Shown here: piece by piece, positions 13,010 through 25,240 of the stretch
How the letters are laid out: every line of letters starts with the position of its first letter
How positions within the stretch are numbered: position 1 is the stretch's first letter
DNA from: Anticarsia gemmatalis
Taxonomy: Eukaryota > Arthropoda > Insecta > Lepidoptera > Erebidae
Length of the DNA stretch: 64,000 bases
Reading direction: 5' to 3'
Assembly: GCF_050436995.1 (NCBI RefSeq)
Contig: NC_134760.1
Coordinates: 12,232,001-12,296,000, forward strand
Notes under the pieces: generated by a model
Told to the model about the DNA's origin: nothing
The model's database searches: none
The model's input: only the letters and a program-made list of their open reading frames with translations
Translations under genes and position numbers: made by a program

Positions 13010-14125
13010 TTACCAATCAGTTCCACCACATAGACACTAGGTTGACCACTAACCAAATAATAACTGAATAAATAGTTCCGCTCTATTTACCCCCTTGAAT
13101 TAAGAAAAAGTAAGCAAAGATTTTGCAAAACATCTGTAATTATAATACAAATTAATTTGAATATTTACGATCGAAAATAATGATGTACAGTCAAAAGCAA
13201 AAATATGTATACACTGTCACAATTTCAACAGCATTCTCGTCAAAGAAAATAGAAATAAATCTGGTGATTATAAACTGCAAAGTAATTTTACGATAGCTGT
13301 GTATCTACTGTTGACCAATAGCAATGATTTAATTAATATTTTCATACAAAAAAAGTGACAATGCATACATAATTTTGCTCGTGACTGTACCTCCTGAATA
13401 TCGCAAAACACATGACTGTTACATGTGTGGTAAACAGGAAAATACCTGGTTAATAAAAATGGTGGTATATTATATTATAATTGATATAAACCTTTGTAAT
13501 TAGTGATATAATTACAACAGGTCAATGCTCTTTGTATTTTGATATATCATTTTGGTTTGAAAATTTCTGATGAACTTTGACTGTATAGGTTAAGCGCCGG
13601 TACTATGATTTTATTTATTTCATTAATAAGTTTATTAGCAAACTATTTAAATGAGAAAAACATGTATATTATACAGAAGGCGAAAATAATGCCAATGTGC
13701 CAAAAACAGAAGAATCTGAAAAGAAAGACACCAGTAGCAGATTTCTGTTTTCTTGTCGTGAAGGATCATGTAATACTTTCAAACGGATAAAACCAGTTTA
13801 AAAAACAATTAAGATTAACGCTATTTTATTATTCTGTTTACTTACAATAAATATTAAGATTAGAGAATTTATTGTAAAACCAAACATACATTAATTTAAT
13901 TCACCGTAAGAATGAACACCTACCACTAATATGAAACGAAGAGTTAACTAAGACTTAGAATCCAGCAAGAAAGTCACACCCCATCCATATTTCTTCCTCC
14001 TTTCGTTACACCTTAAACTCACTCATTGCATGTTTATTACTTTATATTATAGGGAAAAACATGACGCAAACATGAATTTATCTACTGATTTCCTGACATT
14101 TCGGCGCAGTTTAGACTAGCCTTAA
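13010..14125. other. Intergenic DNA
   Basis: A family B tail fragment (GACACTAGGTTGACCACTAA) lies at 13030-13052. Nothing else is recognisable. Confidence 0.5.
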
Positions 14126-14232
14126 AGTCCCCAACCCGCACTTGGCCAGCGTGGTGGACTCAAGGCCTAAACCCTCCCTCATTACGGGAGGAGACCCTTG
14201 CCCAGCAGTGGGACAGTAATGGGTTAAATTTT
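14126..14232 (+). repeat. SINE family D fragment, plus orientation
   Basis: CCCAACCCGCACTTGGCCAG through CCCAGCAGTGGGACAGTAAT ends in a T run. It is well preserved but lacks the tRNA-like head. Confidence 0.7.
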
Positions 14233-14587
14233 TTTTTTAGACTAGCCTTAGTCACACATTGCCACCCAAAAATGAGGCAATCCAAGGTAAAATGCCTATT
14301 CTATTCTTCTGTATATTACTTTAACTAAATAATAATAAACATCCCAGTATTTATCCGTGGAAGGTCTACGACCTGCCTCAAAGTTATCACACACGTGACG
14401 TGAGATAACGCAATGATTTATGTGGTGTGCGCGCGCGCCGGCCCTATCTCTAGTCTAGGAGATTACTGCGCTAATTTATTGTGTATTCAAAAATATGACG
14501 TTTTTTGTATAAAGTACATTTTTGATTAAACGTCACGGTAGCATAGCAACTGTCTGTATTGTTCTGTGACCTTTAGTGCAATTCTGT

Positions 14588-14747
14588 ATAGTCTGTACTG
14601 TCGAGTATCGAGATTTTGACATTAAAAATGTACTGCCAAAGTAGTTCTTACGGAGCCCGGTAGAGGCTCTGAACAGATTTTTGTGTAAAATTTCTCGATA
14701 GCTAGCCGGTTGTTGGTAGTCGATAGTAGTAGAGAATTGAGCTACCT
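14588..14747 (+). mobile_element. Short CGATAG-rich MITE, copy 2
   Basis: One of the most complete copies. It has TCGAGTATCGAGATTTTGAC, TAGAGGCTCTGAACAGATTT and TTTCTCGATAGCTAGCCGGT, and ends GTAGAGAATTGAGCTAC, the reverse complement of the family start. Confidence 0.7.
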
Positions 14748-15244
14748 ACCCTTCGAATTAATAGTAAATTTAGATACTGCAAATTTGTAAATCGTAAAAG
14801 TCTAAAATAACCACTATTTGATTTATAGTTTAGTTTATCTAATTATATAGTGCACTGGAAATTATAAATTTTGTTTGAGGTAGAAAAAAAATTGATAAGA
14901 AATAGTGTGCGACAACCGTGTTATTGAAAATACGGTGACGTTGAAAGTCCAATAGTACAAACAGAAAATAGATTGTTATTACAAATTATCTATTTGATAC
15001 TATTACTATCTGATAAAGTATCTAAATATTCATATATGTACGTCACCTAAACATGGGTATTTTATTTTTTTTATAAATAACTTGCAGATTAGAAATATGT
15101 ATTCAATTTAAGGTGTTCAAACGACATTCGAAGACAAAAACCTTTAGAACCAATGTATCTCTACTTGAATATGAACCTAGGACCGTACTAAGTTCTGCGA
15201 TGTAGCTAACTTAGCAGTAAAGAGAGACATGTTAATTATCTATA

Positions 15245-16425
15245 TCTATACTTATAATAAATCTGTAGAGAGGTCAATTCTGTACATTGAATATATTAAA
15301 AAAAAAACCAATGGGGGATGTTTAGTAACGGATACTGATACCGAATCTGCAATTTATAATTTTCTTTTCTGTCTGTCTGTCTGTCTGTCTGTCCTCCGTC
15401 TGTATGTTACGCTATCACGTAAAAACTACCGGATAGAATGCACTGACATTTGTTATATGCATAGAATAAGTAGTGGAGCAAGTATTGGGATACTTTTTAT
15501 CGCATAAAATTTCATAGATTTTTAGAAAATTGAATAAAATACGTAGAAATCGTTTGAACCTGCGTTCCCCTAAAGAGACCATAGATGGCATTGCAATTCA
15601 TTTCACAACATTCGCATATGGTTAACGCGGTGCCTGCCGTATCGATACCTGTTGTTAGCACCAACCAATAGATGGCGTTATGGTCAGCAACACAGCATGT
15701 TTTTCCTAATTAATTTATTTTGATTGCTTTATAGTAATAAAAATACCTTTAAAACAGGCTATACATTTATAAGATTTTCAAACATAAATGTTGTATGATA
15801 TATTACACAAAAATGTTGGTTTACGTGGTTCCGGTGCGGTCGGGATATCCTAGATGGCAAACCGAGTAATTTCGTTTGTTGTCGTTGTTCGCCGCAACTA
15901 ACAGATGACGTTGTAGTTCGTAACACGTAACCAAATTAATTGGTTGCATTAAGGAAATAAATTGGATAGCTATGAAACAGACTATGTGGTAAGTTTAAAA
16001 AAATAAACGACGGATGATATATAAAAAATAATTACGGGTTACGCGGTTTCGGACGTATCAACGCAAGTATACCTACATTATTACGCGTGTGAAGAGCTGC
16101 GGCACAGATAGGTCTGTCTGTAGCTATAATAATATTCTGAATCCAGACGGGTAAGCAATGGTCAGTCTATAATAAGGTATTATATTTTACACTGTAAACT
16201 GGTACGGATACAGACGAGAGCGGAAAAGAAGGTAACCACAGGAAATCAGGCCTGCCTGAGCCTGTGTCACATTGTGTGCTCTTCGGGTCCCTTTCGTAAA
16301 TAACCATTAGATGACAAAAGAGTTGTTAGCATTTTTATGTGTAGGTAGTGCTTCGCAATTCTTGTGCTCAAACGAATAAGCAACAGTACGAAATTCACGC
16401 GAGCAGAGCCGCACGGGTCAGCTAG
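15245..16425 (+). mobile_element. Non-autonomous Helitron, 1.18 kb
   Basis: It starts TCTATACTTATAATAAATCT after an A and ends GGGTCAGCTAG before a T. A (CTGT)n run at 15369-15392 lies near the 5' end, as in many lepidopteran Helitrons. No Rep or helicase frame is visible. Its 3' end resembles the truncated copy at 9968, so the two belong to one family distinct from the shorter Lep1-like copies. Confidence 0.8.
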
Positions 16426-16787
16426 TAGTTACTAAATCTAATTTGTGATCCATAAGATTATTGAACTATTTCGCGTTCTCTAGCTCTTAAACTACAACAC
16501 CGTTTTCATAAAGTTGCAACTTAACATCAATAACAATAATTGTGGAATAATGATCGTTGCACAACGCTCCTCACACGGATTCGCTCGGTATATTACAAAT
16601 AATACAACTATTAGTACTGACGTCTGAGGCCGAGTGAATCAAGATATCAATCATACTTAGAAAGTTCATATATTGTTGTTATAACAATATATTGAAAATA
16701 ATAATGCATTGTAGATATTATTATAAATAATTGAGATATTAAATAAACATATTTATAGCAAGTAGGTGATGTATTCAAGTATTTAAG

Positions 16788-16990
16788 GCGCATAGTACTC
16801 GCACCCTGTACTTGAAAGTCTAACAAGCAGTCTTACCGAAGGGTATCGTGTTATAACCCAGGTAACTGTGTTCTTGAAGGTCGGATAGGCAGTAACTCCA
16901 TGTAAAACACTTGTATTCAGCTGCATCCGGTGAGACTGGAAGCCGACTCCAACATCGTTTGGAAGAAATGCTAAGCCATGATGAGTACCT
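16788..16990 (+). repeat. LINE/SINE tail repeat
   Basis: GTACTCGCACCCTGTACTTG, then ATTCAGCTGCATCCGGTGAG, then GACTGGAAGCCGACTCCAAC and ATGATGAG form a common lepidopteran non-LTR tail motif order. It runs into the reverse-transcriptase C-terminus fragment below. Confidence 0.55.
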
Positions 16991-17007
16991 CGCACCCTGT
17001 CCTGTAT

Positions 17008-17065
17008 ACCAAGATGTATGGATGTGAATGAAGCAAGGGAAGTTCGCAATGATCTTATTGCTCTG
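17008..17065 (+). pseudogene. RTE-like LINE ORF C-terminus fragment
   Basis: From 17017 the frame reads MDVNEAREVRNDLIAL. This resembles the MDVNEAREV..DRSKW ending of RTE-type retrotransposon polyproteins in Lepidoptera. No upstream reverse transcriptase domain remains. Confidence 0.5.
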
Positions 17066-17119
17066 TATGTTTAAAAATATCAGGGAAAAATATCTTGTGG
17101 TATACGGAAGCGGATGTTG

Positions 17120-17262
17120 CGCGATTCTCTACTGTCGGTACTAACGAGTATCGAAATGACATTTACAATGTACTGAACGATTAGTTCCTAAGCCGAATGC
17201 TAGGGGGCGCTGATTAGCTTTTCATTGAAAATTTCAGGCTGTCGATAATCCATAGCGATACA
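17120..17262 (+). mobile_element. Short CGATAG-rich MITE, copy 3
   Basis: GCGATTCTCTACTGTCGGTA, CGAGTATCGAAATGACATTT, CTAGGGGGCGCTGATTAG and GGCTGTCGATAATCCATAG follow the family order. Confidence 0.6.
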
Positions 17263-17344
17263 AAATTAGTCTACGGATAGACAGTGTTGTACGTACCTGT
17301 GTAATGTCCTCTTAGCCGATATACGGCTGCGGGGGTCAGTTTCA

Positions 17345-17666
17345 TTGAAACTGGCCATCTATGCAGGACTTTGTTTATAGTGTCCAAATGTGTGCACAAT
17401 ACCCAGGTACACTCTCTATTCCATCACTCTCATAGTTTGGTGGGACGGATAACCGACACGACCAGTGAGAGGTCAGGCGCAGGACCGACGGCTTTACGTG
17501 CTCTCCGAGGCACGGAGGTCTTCGACCTCAACTTCCTAACTCCGGGCAATCTCTAAGAAATTCTTAACAGAGAATCTCAGAAAAGACTTTTTGACTCGAC
17601 CCAGGATTCGAACCCGAGACCTCTCGCACCGCAGTCGCATATACTACCGACCGCGCCACAGAGGCA
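17345..17666 (-). repeat. tRNA-derived SINE, family C
   Basis: On the minus strand it starts TGCCTCTGTGGCGCGGTCGG and holds a perfect B box, GGTTCGAATCC. The body includes GACCTCCGTGCCTCGGAG. A second copy in the same orientation is at 33070-33350. Confidence 0.8.
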
Positions 17667-18150
17667 GTTACAGTACCTGTGTATCAATTATATCATACTT
17701 GTACCGAAAAAAATTACAAATTTTAAAGATATAAATCTAAAACCATTATAAGTTATTATATCACAAATTCACAAGTTATATGAAAAGGACACTATTTATT
17801 ATTTCATATGTCACGGACGAGTTTTTGTTCAATACATTATTATCGAGTTAAATCTTCATTATAATAATATATTACTTTAAATAAAATATAACCTTTGTGC
17901 AGCTTGAAGTGTAAATACTACATCATTTATATCCTTTGATATTTAAGAAGTAAGATAATCCTTGTTTTTTGCAGCTGTTTTTTTATCGTGTTGCCATTTG
18001 TAATCTTATATAATATGTTTTATTACAGCAAATACACATTTTACTTTGGCGTTGGTTGGTCGCATTCCTTGACGTTTCGCCACACTTGCAGTGCAGCCAC
18101 AAATTCACGCCAATCACTTTATAAAATTAAATATTCGTCCATACGTATAA

Positions 18151-18181
18151 TCCATACTAATATTATAAATGTGAAAGTAAC

Positions 18182-18216
<35 letters not shown>

Positions 18217-18635
18217 GCTACTCAATCACGTCCAAACTATTGAACCAATTTGCATGAAATTTGGTATGGAGATATTTTGATACCCGAGAAAGGACATAGG
18301 CTACTTTTTACCCCGGGAAAATGACGCATTTCCCGGGAAAATTCAGAAAATTCAACGAAGTCGCGAAAAATCAATATTATAATGACATTGAATTAACAAA
18401 ATTCCGTTGCCATGGCAACTGTTTTAATGGCGGATATGCCTTAGCGCGACTTCGTTATACTAAGAGATATAAAAAATTGTGAGAATATTTTTCGTGAAAA
18501 AGAAGCATATTTTATATCATCACGCTACAACCAATAGGAGCAGAGTAGGTAACAGTAAAAAGTATTACAAAAATATGGAAAATTCTGACCCATTCTCTCT
18601 TATATGACGCAAGCGAAGTTGCGCGGGTCAGCTAG
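18151..18635 (+). mobile_element. Helitron, Lep1-like, with CTGT microsatellite
   Basis: It starts TCCATACTAATATTATAAAT after A and ends GCGCGGGTCAGCTAG before T. The hairpin CGCAA-GCGAAG-TTGCG stands just before the end. (CTGT)n occupies 18183-18218. The 3' half (CACGCTACAACCAATAGGAG) is shared with the other Lep1-like copies; the 5' part differs. Confidence 0.85.
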
Positions 18636-19475
18636 TAATATTATAAATACGAAAAATCTGTTTATTTTTTCACAGCTAAAGAATTAATCAGCATTAAAAA
18701 AAGGAAAGGTTGATCTCAAGTCCAACAAAAAAATGATGTGATTGTGTTTATTGTATTTTACAAGACATAATACATAGTACTTGATATGACCTAGATCGAA
18801 AAACGAATGAAAACAATACATTTGAGTGTATGTTGTTGCCAAAATATAACAGTTTATAGTTTCGCTATAATCAATGTAATACGACGCACGGTGGCGTCGG
18901 TGCCAAGTACATAAGAAACATGTCTATTGTTTATTTACACAAAAATAAATAACAAATTTGTTGATTTCTATTGCTATATAGCTATTGCACTTAATTTTTC
19001 GTGTGTGTCCTTAAAAGATTTATCTTGAAACAAAATGGAGCACAACTTGACCGTGTTTTGCCCAAGTTACAAAAGCCGGTATTCGTTAAAAGTCAAAAAG
19101 ATCTTGCTTTACGAAATAAAATCTATCACTCTGACGAATTTTATCCTAATCGGTTCATTCGTTAAGTTTTAGAATTGTAACTGGTGGATGTAGGTTACTA
19201 TGGATCAAGAATATTAGTATAAATAGTAAAATATATACATAAATAGTTAACTAAAGTATTGTCTATAAAAACTCTTTGAAATGAAGTAAAGCTACCGTGC
19301 TACCTTGCCAAGATAGCAATCAATTTAATATAGCAGAGCAAATGAAAGCCTGGCCTCAATTCCCGTCAGAGAGACAATGGCGACGTCTAATAAATGATCA
19401 CAATTCATTTTAATTTGACAGAAAACAAGCTTGTCTTTAATTATCACGACGAATGTTTCAAACAGTAGCACTATT
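18636..19475. other. Intergenic DNA
   Basis: No credible gene or element was seen. The stretch around 19080-19190 has a tail-like composition that I could not assign. Confidence 0.4.
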
Positions 19476-19479
19476 AACT

Positions 19480-19640
19480 AGTATTGTAAGTGACATTTAA
19501 GATGTATTTGAAATTTTGTTCCTGCGGTAATCGCAAGAGGGCACTTATGACTAACGAACTCATTGTCTGTAGAGGCACTGATCAGGTTTTTTATACAAAA
19601 TTTGTCGATAGGTAGTCGGTTGTCGATAGTTGATGGATAG
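19480..19640 (+). mobile_element. Short CGATAG-rich MITE, copy 4
   Basis: Contains GTAGAGGCACTGATCAGGTT, TATACAAAATTTGTCGATAG and GTCGGTTGTCGATAG. It seems to carry an internal duplication or insertion near 19540. Confidence 0.55.
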
Positions 19641-20439
19641 AATCGGCATTACCGACTAGAATACGTTTGATATTTGTAATAACTTATTTAAAAAGTGGAT
19701 GATGGGCCGCGCATTCTTACACTATCGATAGCTACTCTGTTGTCTATAGAAATAGTGGTTAGTTCGGATTTCTTTTATAAAAATTGCAATGTCATTGATC
19801 GTTTACTAAAAGTAAACATGGCAAAGATGACAGCATAATATTTGCCATGAAAATATGCAATTACGTAAATTTATTTTCTAAAGGTTTTTTCCTCATTTCC
19901 CAATAAAATGACAATAAAACACGCGAGTATGTATCTAGCTGCCGTTTGACTCATAACACTAACTAAAATTGTTAAGAAAAATATCTGTCATTATTGAGCC
20001 AACATTTGTCCAAGTGTTTTCTACCCAAAGGTCGATGTGGACAAACATTGGTGAATGGAAATTGATTAAAGAATAATTGCTCAGGTGTGGGCCAACATTT
20101 GTAGCAGATGTTTTGAACAAAATGAAGTGTTAGTCATAGGCAGGAAGGTATGTGGAGCATGCAGATCGGGGCGTGTGCAAGTAGGTATTGTAAATACAGG
20201 TTTTTCAGATATTTGAAGAAAAAGAAAAATATTGTTGGAAAAACCAACTGATCAATCATTGATTTCATATTTTTCCGTACCCAGTATAAGCCTAAAAACG
20301 TGCATCAGGTGCTTACTTGCGCTAACATTAGTGGTCAAAAATGTGAGCAAATTATAGTTTTTCACTATAAATCACACAAGTCTTAGCTATTGTGCCTTTA
20401 CGTGATTCTTGTCAGCGATGCATCTCTTTAACTCCAATA

Positions 20440-20632
20440 TTTTTAAAAGACAACTCCTGCACTTAGCTTTGCCCTTGAGTCGCGTAGCTGTTACAAACAA
20501 ACAACGGACACAAACTACAACCAGACTCGAAAAAAATATTTGTGGATGGCACAAATAATTGTTCCGTATGGGAATCGAACCCACGACCCCCGACGCAAAG
20601 GTAGGGGCGTGGTGACTTAAATCACTCGCGCA
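20440..20632 (-). repeat. tRNA-derived SINE, family A
   Basis: On the minus strand the B box GGGTTCGATTCCC (20575 region) is followed by the ATTATTTGTGCCATCC body and a tail with TTGTTTGTAACAGCTACGCG. It is the best preserved of the family A copies. Confidence 0.8.
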
Positions 20633-21370
20633 GTTAAAACGTCAGAGATTAATAACTTTATAATCAAAAATGACCATTTTTCGCACATAATAAGAGAAAA
20701 AGGTACATAAAACATTGTTTTATGTGTTTCATCATCTAAGTATATAACAGCAGTATGGAGTGCAATAGTAATGTACCTCTATGGTCAATATTCTTTCAGC
20801 CTCAGGGTCAATAACCTCACTACAAAGGCAGAAAAGGTTCAGTTCTTGCCTGAAAGACAATGTGGCCTCATTAATTGCACACAAAGACCTGGCCGCTAAT
20901 AAGTGTTCCTTATTGTGTCTGTCCTCTCGCTCTAACGTTGCTATCTCACTCTAACACGTAGGAAGTGTTATTGATAATGCATATATTATAATAATATGCA
21001 TATAATTAACGATGATATGCTATTGTTTAGTTATTAATGTATTTATTCATTTGAAATGAGCTGTTTTGTGCCAAGTGGGGCTCTTATTAGTTATGTCTTG
21101 GGATCGTTTTTTGTCAAGTAACGTATAAAAATAATACGCACTGCTATTTAATACAAATTGCGTAATGTTTGGTATAACCACACTTGTTGGCATATATAGA
21201 GGTGTGCGTGTAATGCACACATGTTTTTACCATTAATTTAATCGTCCTCTTGTAATGTGTGTAAGTGATCTTTTATCAGTCTCCGAGCTTTTCCAGTGAA
21301 CCTAAATATTCCAATACAGCAGTTTGCCCCAATAGTGAACCGAATTAGAATACCAACTACCGGAAAACAA

Positions 21371-21400
21371 AAATGGGTAAAAAAAGATTTTTACCCATTT
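21371..21400. repeat. Perfect 13-bp hairpin at the end of a SINE fragment
   Basis: AAATGGGTAAAAA (21371-21383) and TTTTTACCCATTT (21388-21400) are exact complements with a 4-nt loop. The right arm is the SINE family D tail. Confidence 0.6.
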
Positions 21401-21490
21401 CTGTCCCACTGTAAGGCAAGGGTCTCCTCCAAAACGAGGGAGGGTTTTGGCCTTGAGTCCACTACGCTGGACAAGTGCGGGCTAATATTA
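21388..21490 (-). repeat. SINE family D fragment
   Basis: TTCTGTCCCACTGTAAGGCA, then GGCCTTGAGTCCACTACGCT and GGACAAGTGCGGGCT; minus-strand orientation, head missing. It abuts a CGATAG-rich MITE. Confidence 0.7.
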
Positions 21491-21494
21491 CTTG

Positions 21495-21605
21495 AAGAAA
21501 ATAGTTCTGACGAAATACGCTAGGGGCGCTGATCAGATTTTCATATTTTTTTCAATTGCGACTTTTTGTTGATAGTCGATAGTCAATAATAGTTAACGAT
21601 TTTAC
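21495..21605 (+). mobile_element. Short CGATAG-rich MITE, copy 5
   Basis: ATACGCTAGGGGCGCTGATC, AGATTTTCATA and TTGTTGATAGTCGATAG show the family core; the left part is missing. Confidence 0.55.
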
Positions 21606-22131
21606 CTTTTATAACACAAGAGGAAAGGGTCATACTAATCCATTTAAGATGGCTGTCATCGGCTGACATTTAACGCACACTGAAATATGAAAAGGAATAA
21701 ACGACTATTAAAAACTAAAATGACCAGCCATATTTCAATGAAATTAGTCGTATTTTGAACTAATACTTTGTTTTATGTCGAAATTATATCAATGTGCTTT
21801 TAGTGTCACCTCTTAGGTTAGTACTAGGGTAAGTACAAATGTACATACTTCTTATGACACGCGCGCCACGCCCACATGCCCCTTCATATTGAATTACTTA
21901 TTCCGTGAACTTTATATATACATTGAAACGGCACAAAAGGTGGTCCCCATATCACGTGATACGTAATAAAAACACTGGATATTCATAGACTCACAATTGA
22001 AATCTATTTCTTGCACGTTAATCGGTTTGACCCATTTCGTTGTATCGGTGCGCATTGCGTGTTGCCATAGACATTGCTATCGCGATTGTGTTTGACACTT
22101 GCTATCTTAGATAGCGGTTTGAACTAAACTA

Positions 22132-23909
22132 GTCCCAAAAATTAAGGGATATAAAAAAAGAATCCAAATTTTTGGGTGATTTTCAACAAGCTGTAACTCC
22201 GAGGAAAATGGTCGTACAGAAAAAATAAAAAAAACAAATTGTAGCTCCAAGTGTCTAGTTTTTAGATATGACCATGAAAATTTTTTGTCATGGCCAGGTC
22301 TGGAGAAATTCTACGAAAATTACCAAAAAAAAATTTTTCCTAATTTTTTCCCTCCTAAAAAAAGGTCCACGGGCTTCAAAAATTTTTTTTTGATTCTTTC
22401 GTTCTAAAGTTCTTTTAGAAAATTTAATCCTCTTTAATTTGTCGTATTCAAAAAGCCTGTACGACGATTTGCCACGGAGTTATCGTCAATCAAAGCAAAA
22501 AAGTTATTTTTGACTTTGATATTCAATAACTCCGGAAATAATGATCGTACAGGAAATCAAAGGAGGGTTTTGAAAACTGCACAATATTCTCTATAAGAAA
22601 ATGTAAACATCTTCTAAGAAAAAAATTTTTTTTGAATTGAAACCTCGGACTGAAAAAAAGACAAAAATTCGCGAAATTAAGGATATTTGGATAACTTGGT
22701 ATAACTTTGGATAAAATGGATGAACGAAGGATATCGTCGGTAATTTTTCAACCTCAAAGTGTCCCCTAAAATCCCTCAAAAATTCAAAGCGCTGCGATTT
22801 TTTTTTCATTGTGCCCCGAAGCTTCAAATTCTTTGTTGTTGCAAAAATCACCTTTGTGAGCAATTTTGTGATCTTTATTCATTTTTTTAATAAAATTTTA
22901 TTTTTCTCTCTAAAATCTTTATTTTTTCGATTAAAAAGCAAATCGCGTGCCTATGCTCACTCCACGACATCGTCGAGCCCGATTGGCTTATGCGCATGAC
23001 CATCACGTTTGGGGTCGTAGACAGTGGACCAGTGTCTTATGGACTGACGAATCTCGATTTTGACTTCATGGCAGCGATAGACGGTCTCTCGTTTTGCGAT
23101 TTGCTTTTTAATCGAAAAAATAAAGATTTTAGAGAGAAAAAAAAAAATTATTAAAAAAATGAATAAAAACCACAAAATCGCTCACAAAGGTGATTTTTGC
23201 AACAACAAAGATTTTGAAGCTTCGGGGCACAATGAAAAAAAAATCGCAGCGCTTTGAATTTTTGAGGGATTTTAGGGGACACTTTGAGGTTGAAAAATTA
23301 CCGACGATATCCTTCGTTCATCCATTTTATCCAAAGTTATACCAAGTTATCCAAATATCCTTAATTTCGCGAATTTTTGTCTTTTTTTCAGTCCGAGGTT
23401 TCAATTCAAAAAAATTTTTTTTCTTAGAAGATGTTTACATTTTCTTATAGAGAATATTGTGCAGTTTTCAAAACCCTCCTTTGATTTCCTGTACGATCAT
23501 TATTTCCGGAGTTATTGAATATCAAAGTCAAAAATAACTTTTTTGCTTTGATTGACGATAACTCCGTGACAAATCGTCGTACAGGCTTTTTGAATACGAC
23601 AAATTAAAGAGGATTAAATTTTCTAAAAGAACTTTAGAACGAAAGAATCAAAAAAAAATTTTTGAAGCCCGTGGACCTTTTTTTAGGAGGGAAAAAATTA
23701 GGAAAAATTTTTTTTTGGTAATTTTCGTAGAATTTCTCCAGACCTGGCCATGACAAAAAATTTTCATGGTCATATCTAAAAACTAGACACTTGGAGCTAC
23801 AATTTGTTTTTTTTATTTTTTCTGTACGACCATTTTCCTCGGAGTTACAGCTTGTTGAAAATCACCCAAAAATTTGGATTCTTTTTTTATATCCCTTAAT
23901 TTTTGGGAC
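22132..23909. mobile_element. Giant foldback (Tc1/mariner-type) with 0.8-kb inverted arms
   Basis: Arms 22132-22946 and 23096-23909 are nearly perfect reverse complements. They begin GTCCCAAAAATTAAGGG and are flanked by TA on each side (22130-22131 and 23910-23911), as for Tc1/mariner insertions. Near-identity of the arms implies recent formation or ongoing gene conversion. The 149-bp loop carries a transposase fragment. Frames at 22591-22863 (minus) and 23190-23450 (plus) give almost the same peptide from the two arms and are not independent genes. Confidence 0.9.
22971..23099 (+). pseudogene. Tc1-like transposase fragment in the foldback loop
   Basis: From 22980 the frame reads RLAYAHDHHVWGRRQW, then VLWTDESRF, a TGA stop at 23061-23063, then LHGSDRRSLV. 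This matches the Tc1/mariner catalytic core around the first aspartate (the DESRF motif; D at 23046-23048) and the following GSDGR segment. The rest of the DD-E domain and the DNA-binding domain are absent. It explains the TA target and shows the foldback descends from a Tc1-like element. Confidence 0.8.
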
Positions 23910-24192
23910 TAGTGTAGTTTTCGTTTGAATATTGTTATTTTAACGTTGCTTTATAGTTAGCTGATAAAGGATATTTAAGTTTTTATTTTATTTTTTATGT
24001 GTTGTGTTAAAGTTTCAGTTCAGTTCAGTCTCAGTTTGCTTGTGGCGAAGTGGTTTAGTGGATTCAATCTTGCACGGAATATACTTTGAAATAATCCACA
24101 ACTTGTAGTCTACTTTATTTATATTTACAGTTTTTTGCGTCCGTTTATGTATGATTGAAATAATATCTATGACAATTTTACATTATCAATTT

Positions 24193-24265
24193 ATAGACTT
24201 CTGTCTATAAAAACAATTTACTAATTTATCAATATTATTTTTTTTATAGACAGAGAGAAGTCTAG
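24193..24265. repeat. Imperfect hairpin with AGACTTCTGTC arms
   Basis: ATAGACTTCTGTCTATAAAA and TTTTATAGACAGAGAGAAGT pair with a small bulge around an AT-rich loop. Possibly a degenerate MITE; no target duplication was resolved. Confidence 0.4.
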
Positions 24266-25240
24266 GAAAAAAATATTTTCGTAGACTCTATGATTTTTTC
24301 TATAATGAAGATTGTCTATAATTTTTTTCGCGTAAGTCAGTGTATTAAAATAAAAACGCTACAATGTGATCTATTTAACTCAGAAACTTAACATAATTAG
24401 AATAAGTTAAATTTCGTAAAAACTTATGTTACAAAGTAAAGTTAATTAATTACAGTATCTTAAGAGTTTGAACATAAAACTTTGAGATACGTTTTGAGAA
24501 TTTAAATTCGATTTGAACCGTTTAGAAGTTTCCAACTGGATAAATGAGAGTACGTTTCTGTTAATTGCCATCTTAAGGGGTTGGGGTTCGAATTCGGGGC
24601 ACACACTTTTTGACTTTTTGAGAAGAAAATTTGATCCTGAATGAAAGAAAATTTGATGATTGTAAAAAATAACTTTTCTTCTTTAGGTCAATTCTTGAGA
24701 CTTACGACTGTCAAGTTTACAATGAATATATAATTTACAAGTAGTTCTGATTCTTAACGGATTGTTTCCTTTCCAAACAAGTTTGTTAATTTCCTGTAAA
24801 TTGACATAATTAATGGATGATCTGATTTAAGTAATTAAAAAAATCTCGTTCATTTTAAGTGAAACAAATTACATACCAGTTTTTCTATGTAGAGTAAAAT
24901 GAATATTCATATACAATTAATTATTACATATGTATGTATATATAAGTACTAGTAACACGTAATATGGGCACATGTGCCAAAAACCAGTTTCATCTGGTTA
25001 CAGCAACCTACTTTATTATCTTCCTTTTTGCAAATCGTTTGGTCTATCAACTTTTACACACAATACAATATACACCTAGTCTGGCAAGCTATAGGGTTGA
25101 GTTTCGTGTGTCATGTGTATTGTACATAAGACGTTTGGTCATTAAAACCTAATCTATTCAAATAATATTTAAGTTGTGATAAAATAAATTCAGTATGGAG
25201 GTCAGCCGTGTTATCTGCTGTCTGTTTATTGTTATATTAA

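Noticed and set aside
22591..23450. Two similar frames in the foldback arms
   Set aside because: They are the same inverted-arm sequence read twice, with F/K-rich low-complexity peptide and no family match.
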